Origin: Bryopsis sp. KO-2023
Taxonomy: Eukaryota > Chlorophyta > Ulvophyceae > Bryopsidales > Bryopsidaceae
Reading direction: 5' to 3'
Assembly (NCBI GenBank): GCA_030272585.1
Contig: BSYQ01000005.1
Location: 4,805,501 to 4,869,500 of the forward strand
DNA: 64,000 bases
Shown here: positions 32,053 through 41,394 of the stretch, one piece after another
Numbering within the stretch: the first letter of the stretch is position 1
Layout of the letters: the number at the start of each line of letters is the position of its first letter
The notes under the pieces: generated by a model
Databases searched by the model: none
Told to the model about the DNA's origin: nothing
Seen by the model: the letters and a program-made list of their open reading frames with translations, nothing else
Program-made: the position numbers and the translations under genes

Positions 32053-34373
32053 AGAGATCAAAATGTGATTTCTTTAAGAAAGAGCTTCACTATCTTGGAT
32101 TTGTTATAAATCAAGATGGTATTTCCGCTGATAAAAGGAAAACGGAGAAAGTAGTAGAGTGGCCAGTCCCAAAGAACGTTGCGGAATTGCGTTCATTTTT
32201 AGGGCTCTCTAACTATTTCCGGAGATTTGTGCAAGGTTACAGCAAGCTTGTAGCCCCACTCACAAATTTACTTAGGAAGGGTAAAGAGTGGAGTTGGACC
32301 GAGGATTGTCAAAAAGGATTTGATGGTGTTAAAGAGAATTTAACACATGCACCTTGTTTGGCAATGCCTAACTTCGAAAAAGATTTTGAAGTTATCGCAG
32401 ATGCTTCGGATTATGCGATCGGTGCAATCTTGTTGCAAGAGGGACATCCTATAGCTTTTGAAAGTCGAAAGTTATCAGGAGCCCAACTTAACTGGAGCAT
32501 AGGTGACAAGGAAATGTTCGCCGTAGTGCATGCTCTTAAGTTGTGGCGATGCTACCTGGATGTGCGTGTGTTTAAGGTGGTGTGTGATCACCAGCCTAAC
32601 ACATATTTCCATTCCCAGGAAACTCTCTCTCGAAGGTCGGCACGTTGGCTCGAAGTCCTCCAGGGGTTCCGGTTCGAGTGGGAATACAGGCCGGGACGGA
32701 CGAACGTGGCAGACCCCTTGTCACGATATCCGTCGTATTCTCAGCAGATCGGAATACTCTCGGAGCTGGGAGGTGGCCAGAAACGACCAACTTGGAATGG
32801 GGATCCGTCCTCGCCCCGGCCCGGTACGTCGATGCTAAAGGAGAGATTGACTGAGGGGATCACTAGGGATGAGTGGTTTGAAACCGAAGATGTCGCCGCT
32901 TCAGGTTGTCAAAAGCACTCAGGCCTGTGGTGGAATGGTGCACGAGTAGTAGTACCAAATTGGGATAATCTTAGAGAAGATATCCTACATGATAGCCATG
33001 CAAGTGTATATGCAGGACATTTTGGGATCCGCAAGACCCAAAGAACAGTCTTAAAATACTTTTGGTGGCCTGGCGTAGAGGGAGATATCGCAAACTTTGT
33101 AAAGGGATGCGATGCATGTCAAAGGAACAAATACCGTCGCGGCAAGGTGCCTGGTCCTTTGCAACCTTTACGTATACCTGATGGTCGATGGGAATCAGTT
33201 TCAATGGATTTGATTACTGGTTTGCCTAAATCAGGAGCAGAAGCATTTGATGCCATCTTAGTTTTTGTGGATCGACTCACAAAGATGGTGCGATGCGTAC
33301 CAACGCACACTACGTGTGATGCGGTACAAACGGCGAAACTCTTCGTTACTGAGGTCTTCCGTTTGCACGGTCTTCCTAAGCACCTCGTAAGCGATAGAGA
33401 TCCTAGGTGGACTTCAAAGTTCTTTAGAGAGCTTTGTAAGACCTTAGGGGTCACTCAAGCATTGTCGACAGCTTTTCATCCACAGAGTGATGGACAGACT
33501 GAAGCAATGAATAGGATCCTCGAAGATACCTTACGGCATTTCGTAGGACCTCGTCAAAGAGATTGGAGTGACTTGTTGCCAGTGGTAGAGTTTGCATTGA
33601 ACAACTCTAAGTCGATGGCTACTGGTGAAACACCGTTCTTCTTGAACTACGGTAGAGATCCGTGGACACCATTAACGGTACAACTTCCATCCAAGACATC
33701 TAATGTCATGGGTCCTGGAGGTCTGAGTAGACAAAGGACACAGATTGGAGTACCGGCGGTGAAGAAGATGACCGAGGACATTCGTGAGGCGATTGTCAAA
33801 GCAAAGCGGTGTTTAGAAGGTGCTCAGCAAAGGATGAAGACTTATGCCGATGTGCGTAGGTGTCCAGTTGATGTTCAAGTAGGCGATATGGTCTTGCTGG
33901 ATGCACGACATATCAAATTGAAACACCCTGGATCAAGGAAGTTATTGCCACGTTGGTTGGGTCCTTTTCGTGTTTTGGAAGGTGTCCAAAAACGAAAACC
34001 GATGGCAGAACAGCTAGCATTCCGATTGGAATTGCCTGATTCGCTTCCTATTCATCCCGTCTTTCATGCTTCTTTACTTAAGAGGTATTGGTCGCATGGA
34101 AAGACACAACCTCCTCCGCCACCTGTGGATATACAGGAAGAACTAGAGTATGAGGTAGAAGACCTCCTCGACTACCGTGAAGTAAAGGTCGGTCGACGAG
34201 TAGTTCCGCAGTACTTGGTAAAGTGGACGGGATACTCACATGAGCACAACTCTTGGGAGCCTGAAGCGAATTTGGAGAACGCTCGGGAGCTGGTAGAGCA
34301 GTACCAGAAGAGAAAGAAATCAACGTTGATTCCCCCTATTCCGGTACGTCGAAGTAGGCGACTTCGTTCGTGA
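32028..34373 (+). CDS. Element C RT end, RNase H, integrase and chromodomain
   Basis: Continues pol after the frameshift: RT connection (YLGFVINQDG; LRSFLGLSNYFRRFV), RNase H (VIADASDYAIGAILLQ, near 32395), the HHCC site (33000-33125), integrase core (SMDLITGLP; SDRDPRW; FHPQSDGQTEAMNRILED) and a chromodomain near 34130-34310 (YLVKWTGYSHEHNSWEPE). It ends RRSRRLRS at 34373. The tail before the chromodomain (PIHPVFHASLLKRYW) matches element D. Confidence 0.9.
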   Translation: MREHKMLLKRSKCDFFKKELHYLGFVINQDGISADKRKTEKVVEWPVPKNVAELRSFLGLSNYFRRFVQGYSKLVAPLTNLLRKGKEWSWTEDCQKGFDGVKENLTHAPCLAMPNFEKDFEVIADASDYAIGAILLQEGHPIAFESRKLSGAQLNWSIGDKEMFAVVHALKLWRCYLDVRVFKVVCDHQPNTYFHSQETLSRRSARWLEVLQGFRFEWEYRPGRTNVADPLSRYPSYSQQIGILSELGGGQKRPTWNGDPSSPRPGTSMLKERLTEGITRDEWFETEDVAASGCQKHSGLWWNGARVVVPNWDNLREDILHDSHASVYAGHFGIRKTQRTVLKYFWWPGVEGDIANFVKGCDACQRNKYRRGKVPGPLQPLRIPDGRWESVSMDLITGLPKSGAEAFDAILVFVDRLTKMVRCVPTHTTCDAVQTAKLFVTEVFRLHGLPKHLVSDRDPRWTSKFFRELCKTLGVTQALSTAFHPQSDGQTEAMNRILEDTLRHFVGPRQRDWSDLLPVVEFALNNSKSMATGETPFFLNYGRDPWTPLTVQLPSKTSNVMGPGGLSRQRTQIGVPAVKKMTEDIREAIVKAKRCLEGAQQRMKTYADVRRCPVDVQVGDMVLLDARHIKLKHPGSRKLLPRWLGPFRVLEGVQKRKPMAEQLAFRLELPDSLPIHPVFHASLLKRYWSHGKTQPPPPPVDIQEELEYEVEDLLDYREVKVGRRVVPQYLVKWTGYSHEHNSWEPEANLENARELVEQYQKRKKSTLIPPIPVRRSRRLRS

Positions 34374-34554
34374 CTTGTGTGGGGTAATGTTTCTTCATAA
34401 TCGAGTGTCGATATGAAAAGAGTTCCAGATCTTGTGTACGAGATCAAGTTCTTGTTAAGTGAGGACATGTTTATGAACATATCTCATTTTCAATGAACTA
34501 GTGAACTAAATTGAATTTCTCGCTATATTCTATTTTGAACTCTAGATGGGATCC

Positions 34555-35017
34555 AGAGATAGGACTTGGGCCAAATTTTTGGTCCGACTCCGGTCCGGTC
34601 CGGTTACGGTCGGGTTACGGTCACCGTACTACGGCCGTAACTCCGTACCGTAACCGGAGTAATATGTTGTTTTTACGGTACGGAACAGGTACGGTATAAC
34701 TACGGTAGGCCCTAAATCACCGTGAAGTAGCGTGGTTCAGTGCTAAAGCGTTAGGCTGCAGTCAGTAGGGTCGCGGGTTCGAATCCCCCTGGGTTCCTTT
34801 GGAATCGCGGGACCCTGCGGGGGTCACTTTCTACGGTTTACGGTTGTTACGGCCGTTACGGTCGTTACGGTCCGGTACGGAGCGGTACGGAGTGGTACGG
34901 TGCTACGGTTACGGCCGTAAAAGTACGATTTTCTGACGAAAATTGTACTCCGGTTACGGTCCGGTTACGGTGGTTACGGTCCGGTTACGGTGACCGTAAC
35001 CGTAAAGTCCTATCTCT
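34555..35017. mobile_element. 463-bp TIR element with a tRNA-like segment
   Basis: Perfect 13-bp inverted termini AGAGATAGGACTT (34555-34567 and 35005-35017). A 10-bp direct duplication GATGGGATCC flanks it (34545-34554 and 35018-35027). The long duplication points to a Mutator-like non-autonomous element. The interior is made of GGTTACGGTCC-type short repeats on both strands around a tRNA-like core. No coding capacity. It lies in element C between the chromodomain and the 3' LTR. Confidence 0.88.
34727..34797 (+). other. Degenerate tRNA-like segment (Cys-like) inside the TIR element
   Basis: GTGGTTCAGTGC resembles an A box. GCTGCAG in the anticodon region recalls tRNA-Cys(GCA). GGGTTCGAATCCC is a perfect B box. 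The acceptor and anticodon stems do not pair well, so it is not a functional tRNA; a tRNA-derived, possibly Pol III-transcribed module is more likely. Confidence 0.6.
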
Positions 35018-35350
35018 GATGGGATCCATTCAAAATGAGAATATAAATGGAAGTCGATGAAGTTGCGAGACTTCAGTTGATGTACATTGGTTCGCCACCA
35101 GTGTAGAGAAGTGTATGGTCTTGGTAGATCCGAGAAGCACTCCGTGTATGAGAAGGACTCGGATGACCTATATCAGAGTAGGGGCTTATTCTGACGAATA
35201 CACTTATGATAACATCTCCAAGTTATCGAAACACTTTATATAGTTGAATGATAAGAATTGGGGTTCGTTGTGGGACTCTGTATCATTCTATGGGCTATAT
35301 AGAAGTGAGGAAAGGAGTCTCCAGGAGGAGACTGATTAGGGGGGGAGGTA

Positions 35351-35617
35351 TGTTAGGGATGTTAAGAGCTACATCCAGTCAGGTCCAGTCATGTACAATC
35401 ATGTACAGTCATGCATAGTCATGCTGACGTGGACATGTGAGTCAGGTCTAGTCATGATGACTAGACCTATGTCGGGTGCCCACCTAGGATGGTTGTCCTA
35501 GGTACCATGCGGGGACGCTAGGATCCTTGGGGGTCATGGTATTAATGGGCTTCAAGGTCATGGACTCATAAGTTTTAGTTTTTAGCTCTTCTTAGACTTG
35601 CACCCCCAAGTCTAACA
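35351..35617 (+). repeat. Element C 3' LTR
   Basis: 267 bp, one visible difference from 27549-27815 (CTAGTCATG against CTAGCCATG), followed by the duplication GCATG. Confidence 0.95.
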
Positions 35618-35666
35618 GCATGTCCAGGTTTCTTTGACGCCCCTCCTGGCCTGGTCCAGGGAGGCC

Positions 35667-37235
35667 CTACTCGTTTCCCGACGACTTGTTTTGGCCACCC
35701 TTCTTCTTCGATCGACATTCTCTCGCGAAATGCCCGAACTTTCCGCAGTTATGACATTTCCCTTTCTTGGGTGACGACTGGTTCCACTTCTCTCCTGACA
35801 CTGCGCCAATCTCCATCTTATCGTCATACTGCCGGTTTTGTTTTGGGTACCAAGGAGTCTGCTCGTTTCCTGCTCGGCCTGCAGCCCGGTCTGCTTGCAG
35901 TGCCAACTGAACAGCCTCGTCGAATGTCTGAGGACGGTTTAAGAAGACGTGAGATTTTATCTTCGCTTGTAGGCTGTGCGTGAAGAGATGTATTTTGTCT
36001 TCCGTTGCCATAGTTGGAGTCTTGATCAAGAGTTTGGAAAACAGAGAGATGTGCTCCCTGAGCGTGCCCTTCTTGTGCGTTAGCCTGAATAGCTGGTCTC
36101 TGGCCGTCTCTGCCTTGTCAAAGGGGTCGAAGTATTCGATAAGCTCCTGCCCCAGCACATCCCAGCTCGCCATCACCATCGGGTTTGACGCTTTCTTCAC
36201 CGTGTACCACTCTTGTGCAGCTCCTCTCAACACCGTTGACGCCAGCAGTGCCCGTTTTCCAACCGGACACCCGGACGCCACAAAATAGGTTTCCATGCTC
36301 TCCACCCAGTCTGAAGCTCCTTCTCCGGTTTTTCCGAAGAACTGAGGAGGATTCCCCAGCCGTATAGGCGCGAAGTTCCACGCAACAGGTATCGACGGCC
36401 CTGCAGCGGAGCCTCCACTCGTTGCTCCCGCCGTTGTTCTTGCTTGCCGTATCCTTTCTTCCATTTCGTGTTTTGCTGCCAGTAACGATGCCTGCAGTTC
36501 GAGCTTCTGGTTCGCCATTTGTTCTTGCAGGTCCAATAGTTTCTTGTGCAGGCCTGAACCTGCTTCCAGTGTATGACCTGCAGCAGACTGCGCCGTCGAC
36601 TGCTGTTCCGTAAGTTCCGTCATCGTTGCCAGCACCGTGGCAAACTTCGTGTCCGTCTCCGTCCGAAACTCCATCGCCTGGGTTTCTCGTAGGGTTTGGC
36701 TCAGCGTCAGTTCGTCCAACTTCTGCATAAGTTTCTGGTGGTTCGCTTGGCTTTCGAGGCTCACTTTGGACACCTTCTGTTCCAGTTTCGTGCCTCCCTG
36801 TCGAACTTTCAGCATGTCCGCGCGGATCTCGCCCGCCGATTTCTCCAACAACTCCAGTTTCCCGGTAGTCTCGACATGTCTGGTTTCGTTCGTGGTTCCA
36901 AGCTCAGCAACTTTCTCCTTTACAGCTTTGACCTTGTCCTGTAGACCAGCTCCCGCTTCATCGAGCTTGCCGACCGCTTTCGACAGTTTCTGTAAGGACT
37001 CTCCATGTTTATTCGCCAGTTTTTCGACTGCCAAGCCTGCTTTGTGAACCTTTGCGAACTCGTCGCCATGCTTATTCACCAGTTTCTCCACGTTCTGTCC
37101 TGCTTTGTGGATATTCGCGATTTCTGTCTTTATCTCCAACCCTTCGAGTTCCCCTAGACGGTCTTCCAGTGCTTTACACCCCGTCTTCAGTGCTGCTACT
37201 GACTCCAGCACGTTGTTCAAGTCTTCCGCCGACAT
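35667..37235 (-). CDS. Element B Gag
   Basis: 522 codons, start MSAEDLNNVLESV. The first ~230 residues form a long heptad-rich coiled coil with repeated KLVNKHGDE/KLANKHGES-type units. The Retrotrans_gag capsid region follows (~290-440; AQEWYTVKKASNP, YFDPFDKAETARDQLFRL). Near the C-terminus is a canonical CCHC knuckle, CHNCGKFGHFAREC, for RNA packaging. It ends SSGNE. An unusually large share of this Gag is coiled coil. The frame is intact. Confidence 0.93.
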   Translation of the reverse strand: MSAEDLNNVLESVAALKTGCKALEDRLGELEGLEIKTEIANIHKAGQNVEKLVNKHGDEFAKVHKAGLAVEKLANKHGESLQKLSKAVGKLDEAGAGLQDKVKAVKEKVAELGTTNETRHVETTGKLELLEKSAGEIRADMLKVRQGGTKLEQKVSKVSLESQANHQKLMQKLDELTLSQTLRETQAMEFRTETDTKFATVLATMTELTEQQSTAQSAAGHTLEAGSGLHKKLLDLQEQMANQKLELQASLLAAKHEMEERIRQARTTAGATSGGSAAGPSIPVAWNFAPIRLGNPPQFFGKTGEGASDWVESMETYFVASGCPVGKRALLASTVLRGAAQEWYTVKKASNPMVMASWDVLGQELIEYFDPFDKAETARDQLFRLTHKKGTLREHISLFSKLLIKTPTMATEDKIHLFTHSLQAKIKSHVFLNRPQTFDEAVQLALQADRAAGRAGNEQTPWYPKQNRQYDDKMEIGAVSGEKWNQSSPKKGKCHNCGKFGHFARECRSKKKGGQNKSSGNE

Positions 37236-37316
37236 TTCTGGTTCTCCCCCCGGTCTTCACGATGAACCCAATATCACACAGGCCGCCCGATCGTTTGGGT
37301 GTAGCCAGTACACTTC

Positions 37317-37328
37317 GCTCCGAAACCA
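37317..37328 (-). promoter_or_regulatory. Element B primer-binding site
   Basis: TGGTTTCGGAGC on the minus strand, two bases from the LTR at 37331. This fixes the orientation of B. Confidence 0.82.
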
Positions 37329-37330
37329 CT

Positions 37331-37707
37331 TGTAAAGAGCCGTGGGGGTATAAGACAAAAGGAACTTTTACAAACACGAACAACACGGTCTAAGGCGAGA
37401 AGCCTTAAGACTCGTCAACCGTTGACCCGGGTTCGAATCCCGTCAACGGTCCCAACCGTAACTGTCTCCAATTCCAACTCACGTGACCCCGGACTACACC
37501 GTCCGGATACAGTCACACATGTCACTCGTTCCATCACACTATCACATCACATTACTTCCTGTTACGTCACGGGTCAGACGGCTACATAACCGACTTGACC
37601 TCTGTAACCACCGTCGCCCACTGGTTCGCTAGTGCGACCGTTACTATTCTCTGGACTGAGAGGTCCCGGGATCAAGTCCCACCTCTCGCACTTTAGAAAC
37701 TGTCACA
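37331..37707 (-). repeat. Element B LTR (its 5' LTR)
   Basis: 377 bp, apparently identical to 18620-18996, including both T-arm-like segments, followed by GTTTG. Confidence 0.95.
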
Positions 37708-37712
37708 GTTTG

Positions 37713-38793
37713 GAGGAGGAGAGGGACTTTTTGATACATTCCCCGGTCTTATATACTTTTTTGAGGGAAAATGTAGGTGCAACATTTCCCTCGCATATCT
37801 TGGAGTTATTACAGGTTTTAATCGATAAAACCGATTCCATCGCAAGAGAGGGTAAAGCAAATGATACAGGTTTTGCTAGTGCCGAATATCCAGCAACTGA
37901 TGAAGGGATGTTCCGCACATGTCAGTTTTTTGGGCATCATCACAATGTTAAAAGGGCTATTAAGTCTTATGAAGTTGATGAGGGCAGGCGCTCCAAGAAT
38001 GAGGACGATGGGTGCACCAAACATTCCTACATATCAAAACAGCTGGTTCCAGGTATGAAAAACAGAATTATCATGATTCTTGGTATTGCTCCCTTCTACT
38101 ATTTTTCACAATATTAATTTGTATTCGCAGGCACTTATTTAATATGGTGCATGGAGCACTCTCAATGTCTTGGATTCTTTGTCATGGAAGAAAAGGAATC
38201 ACCTCGCACACCTTTTGAGGCCATTTACTCGAGGTGGCCAACAGCCCCTGACGGTGTGGATATTTATGCAACAGTTGTCACTACATGTTTTTAAATTTGC
38301 TCAAATGATGCAGTCTTACTGTTCTGGAAAATAACCGGGTTTTTTTCTTCTATAACTGCAGTATTTGTCTACGATAATGGATGTAATTTCATTCATTTTG
38401 CATGCAATCGCGAACCTGGCTTCTTTGGTGAAATGCTCCAACTTATCGATCATCCCCACTGGAGGGATCATACTGGCTGCTCAACGGCGTTCGATTCGAA
38501 GAAATATAGTTTCATCAAAAATTCGCCTCTCGCTGAACAGCGAAATGCCGTCATAGACTTTATACGCACCCAGGTAACTTGTTGTTTTCTTCTTATTTAT
38601 TTCATGTAAGATGTTATAGTACAGATCTCTGCCCTTGATTATTTTGTAAGAAAGTGCAGTAATTTTTTTTGTTTTTTTTTTCCAGGCGGCCTATATGTCT
38701 CAAATAAATTACATGATTTTTCTGAGACATTTTATGTATAGAATGAATATCAGACTGAAGGTTCGCAAGGACAGGGGTGTTGCACTGTTGTGA
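37713..38793 (+). CDS. KDZ transposase, last part (four exons)
   Basis: Exons 37713-38052, 38131-38253, 38362-38573 and 38686-38793 have matching GT-AG phases. With the two upstream parts they total 876 codons including TGA. Hallmarks of the KDZ superfamily: TPFEAIYSRWP, the second catalytic Asp in VYDNGCNF, NREPGFF, HWRDHTGC, and the catalytic Glu in SPLAEQRNAV. The three introns (78-112 bp) all lie in this part. Nothing in the surviving sequence disables the gene other than the insertions of A and B. Confidence 0.88.
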
Positions 38794-38796
38794 GTT

Positions 38797-39050
38797 TGGG
38801 GCAGGGGCAGGGGCAGGGGCAGGGGCAGGGGCAGGGGCAGGGGCAGGGGCAGGGGCAGGGGCAGGGGCAGGGGCAGGGGCAGGGGCAGGGGCAGGGGCAG
38901 GGGCAGGGGCAGGGGCAGGGGCAGGGGCAGGGGCAGGGGCAGGGGCAGGGGCAGGGGCAGGGGCAGGGGCAGGGGCAGGGGCAGGGGCAGGGGCAGGGGC
39001 AGGGGAAGGGGCAGGGGCAGGGGCAGGGGAAGGGGAAGGGGAAGGGGCTT
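38797..39050 (+). repeat. GGGGCA hexanucleotide array directly after the transposase stop
   Basis: About 42 head-to-tail GGGGCA units, with a few GGGGAA variants at the right end, beginning a few bases after TGA. The G-runs could form quadruplexes. Because the unit is 6 bp, several frames stay open as artificial dipeptide repeats. Confidence 0.95.
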
Positions 39051-41394
39051 CTTTTGCTGAGTGTAAAGTTTTTCTTTTTGTGAACATGAAAAAGACTTGA
39101 CCGACTTGACTTCTGGTTTATATTTGAATGGATTCCAAGCAAGCTAAACAATTCTCTGTACATTGCTATGAAAGAAAGAGTAGAGAGGTTGACTGTACAC
39201 GACTGAATCAAGCAATGAGATTCTTAAAAGAGTAGGGGACCCATCATGGCTAGGGACATTGCCCACAGCTCCTGAAGAAAGTATATCAAGAAGATAGGTA
39301 TTGGTGAAAAAACTCAAAGACATTGCTGACCTCAAAACACTTCCTACTCGCTTCTTTGTCTGGTGCTGCTGGTTGGCTAATATGTTTTACCCACCCAGAC
39401 ACAGTGACTCATGTCGAGTGATGCTGGTGAATCTTCCAGACAAAAGAAAAGAACCCCACTCCCCCCCCGCCTTATGATCACATGCAACAGACACAGAGCA
39501 AACTCGCTGAAAACATTTGGCACCTGAGTCGCAATCCTCTCGTTGGGTTGTGGCGGTGGCGGCGGCGGCAGCACCGTTGTGACACCAATTGAATTGAAAA
39601 GGGCACATGTCATGTCACTTGACAGCGAGCCACCAAAGGCCATGGTGGTTGTGCTCACCACCACGTCCAAGTGTGGCTGTGAATTTGTATAACATGCCCT
39701 ACCCTCATTACTTGCAAGTTGCAACAGTCGCTCCAAACCCAAACCCTTTTCATCAGATGGATCCTTCCAACGCTGGAAACATGGTTGATGGGACTGGTTG
39801 GCAGGGCCATCGTTCTTTTTGCAGGCAGCAGGCAACAGGCTCAGCCCGCGCGGTGGGGGTTCCCCACCACCCATGCGTGTGTTTGTGTGTGTGTGTGTGT
39901 GGGGGGGGGGCTCTTTTCAAACTTGGTGCAGAGAGAAATTGAATTCTCTACTGCCCTCCTCCCCTTCTTATCATGTCATTAAAGCAAGTGAACGGGGCTG
40001 TGGTGTTCATCACTCAGTCAACATTGTGGGTTTTATCCAGGATGGTGTGGAATCGATTAATATGTTTCTATTAATATATATTATCATTTTAGCACACAAG
40101 GGAACCCCCGCTGTTGGATTAAAAAAGGATGAAAGAAAGAAATATCTTTCAAGTGGGAGGAACATGCTGTGCATTCATCCGTTGAGAAATGTAGTTGTCG
40201 AAAAGTGAGAATCGTTTCTGGCCATTTTTGTTTTGGAAAGGACATGTGGAATTTGAGACAAGATATTTGAGGTTGGATCTGTGTATAATGAGGGGTCGAG
40301 TGGTGTAAAAAAAAGCGGTGGGAGGGTTTGTTTCCGAGGGTTACAGTAGGTTAATCTGGCCTGTTCATTCTGCAGTTGACAAAGCCAATTTCTTTAATTG
40401 TTTTCTAAAACAATTGTACTAAAACAATTGTACTAAAACAATTGTACTTTCAGTACATTCTGCCCATTGCAGCCCTCCCTCAGGCTACTCCTCATTTCAG
40501 GGTTCTTTTTTTTAAATTCTTTACAAGATCCAGCATATCCAACTACCCAGACCCAAAAAAAATCCTTCTTTCCATTGGCTCCAACCACTTCCAGGCATTT
40601 TTTTTGGGGGGGGAGGGGGGAGATTTGCAAAAGGTTTTTCTTTTTGAAAATGAAACTCGTCGATTCTGCAACCTAATTAGCCCCCCCCCCCCCTTCAAAA
40701 AATCTACCTTACGAAAACCAAAGTATTCCACTCCAATGCCAACATCACACCTGACCAAGACTACCAGAAGCTTCCATTCCAAAAGGGTTTCTGAAAACAA
40801 GAGTAAAGAAAGGGGTCTTACACTGAATCAGAATATACAGCCTTCTGTCGAGCTGGTCCTCAATCCCTTGGGCTGTACAGGCACAAACTTCGCTTTTGCA
40901 CTGATACCTTGTGATTTACTTGTATTTTTCTGTAGATAAGGCAGTACTAATTCTTCTTGACCAAATTTTATTATCCCTTGATTTCAGGGGCCAAAAGAAA
41001 GCCTAGATCGAGGCCGAACCAGTGAAATCGGTCGAACGTGAGGAGGAGAAGGGATCAATGGAATCCCTTTTGGCCTTTTCGAATGGCTTTCCCCCAGCCC
41101 CATGAATATTAACATTGATCTTGCTGAATTATGGACTGGATTTTATTTTCTATTTTTTTCATCAAAAGCGGTACTGTTACCAATTGAACTATATCCTCAA
41201 AACAATCACCCGACCATCTATATTAGGTCAGTTTAACTCTCAACAAAATTGTTTTTGTTTGGGTTCCAAAAAAAATGGTAGACGATTTTTCACGCACACC
41301 CGACCCCGCTGGAAAAAAAAATTAATGCATACCCAACCCCACTGCCTGCCTATAAGTAGGTTCCCTTGTAAGTATTTTTGATGAGCTTACTTAC
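39051..41394. other. KDZ interior between transposase and ARID gene
   Basis: No firm gene. On the minus strand, 39377-39840 is open with coding-like composition (NDGPANQSHQPCFQRWKD ... VWVGKTY) and could be a late exon of the ARID gene. At about 40404-40447 a 14-bp unit AAAACAATTGTACT occurs three times. Near 39880-39910 a GT microsatellite runs into a G-run. Confidence 0.4.

Larger units (their letters stand above)
27549..35617 (+). mobile_element. LTR retrotransposon C: chromovirus with methyltransferase-like domain
   Basis: 267-bp LTRs at 27549-27815 and 35351-35617 differ at one position that I can see. Target duplication GCATG (27544-27548 and 35618-35622). Primer-binding site at 27819-27830, purine tract before 35351. 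It is inserted in the short gag-pol gap of element B. It carries gag, the extra domain, protease, RT, RNase H, integrase and chromodomain, with one in-frame stop and two frameshifts, plus a TIR element in its 3' part. Confidence 0.95.
18620..37707 (-). mobile_element. LTR retrotransposon B: complete gag-pol chromovirus carrying nested C and D
   Basis: 377-bp LTRs at 18620-18996 and 37331-37707 look identical, flanked by the duplication GTTTG (18615-18619 and 37708-37712). The primer-binding site beside the right LTR shows minus-strand orientation. Gag (35667-37235) and pol are intact once the later insertions C (in the gag-pol gap) and D (in integrase) are removed. This is the best candidate in the window for an autonomous element before disruption. 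Confidence 0.95.

Noticed and set aside
38614-39211. Long frames encoding (AP)n, (CP)n, (GA)n and (GQ)n on both strands
   Set aside because: They are produced by the GGGGCA hexanucleotide array, whose length keeps frames open; no flanking protein sequence supports them.
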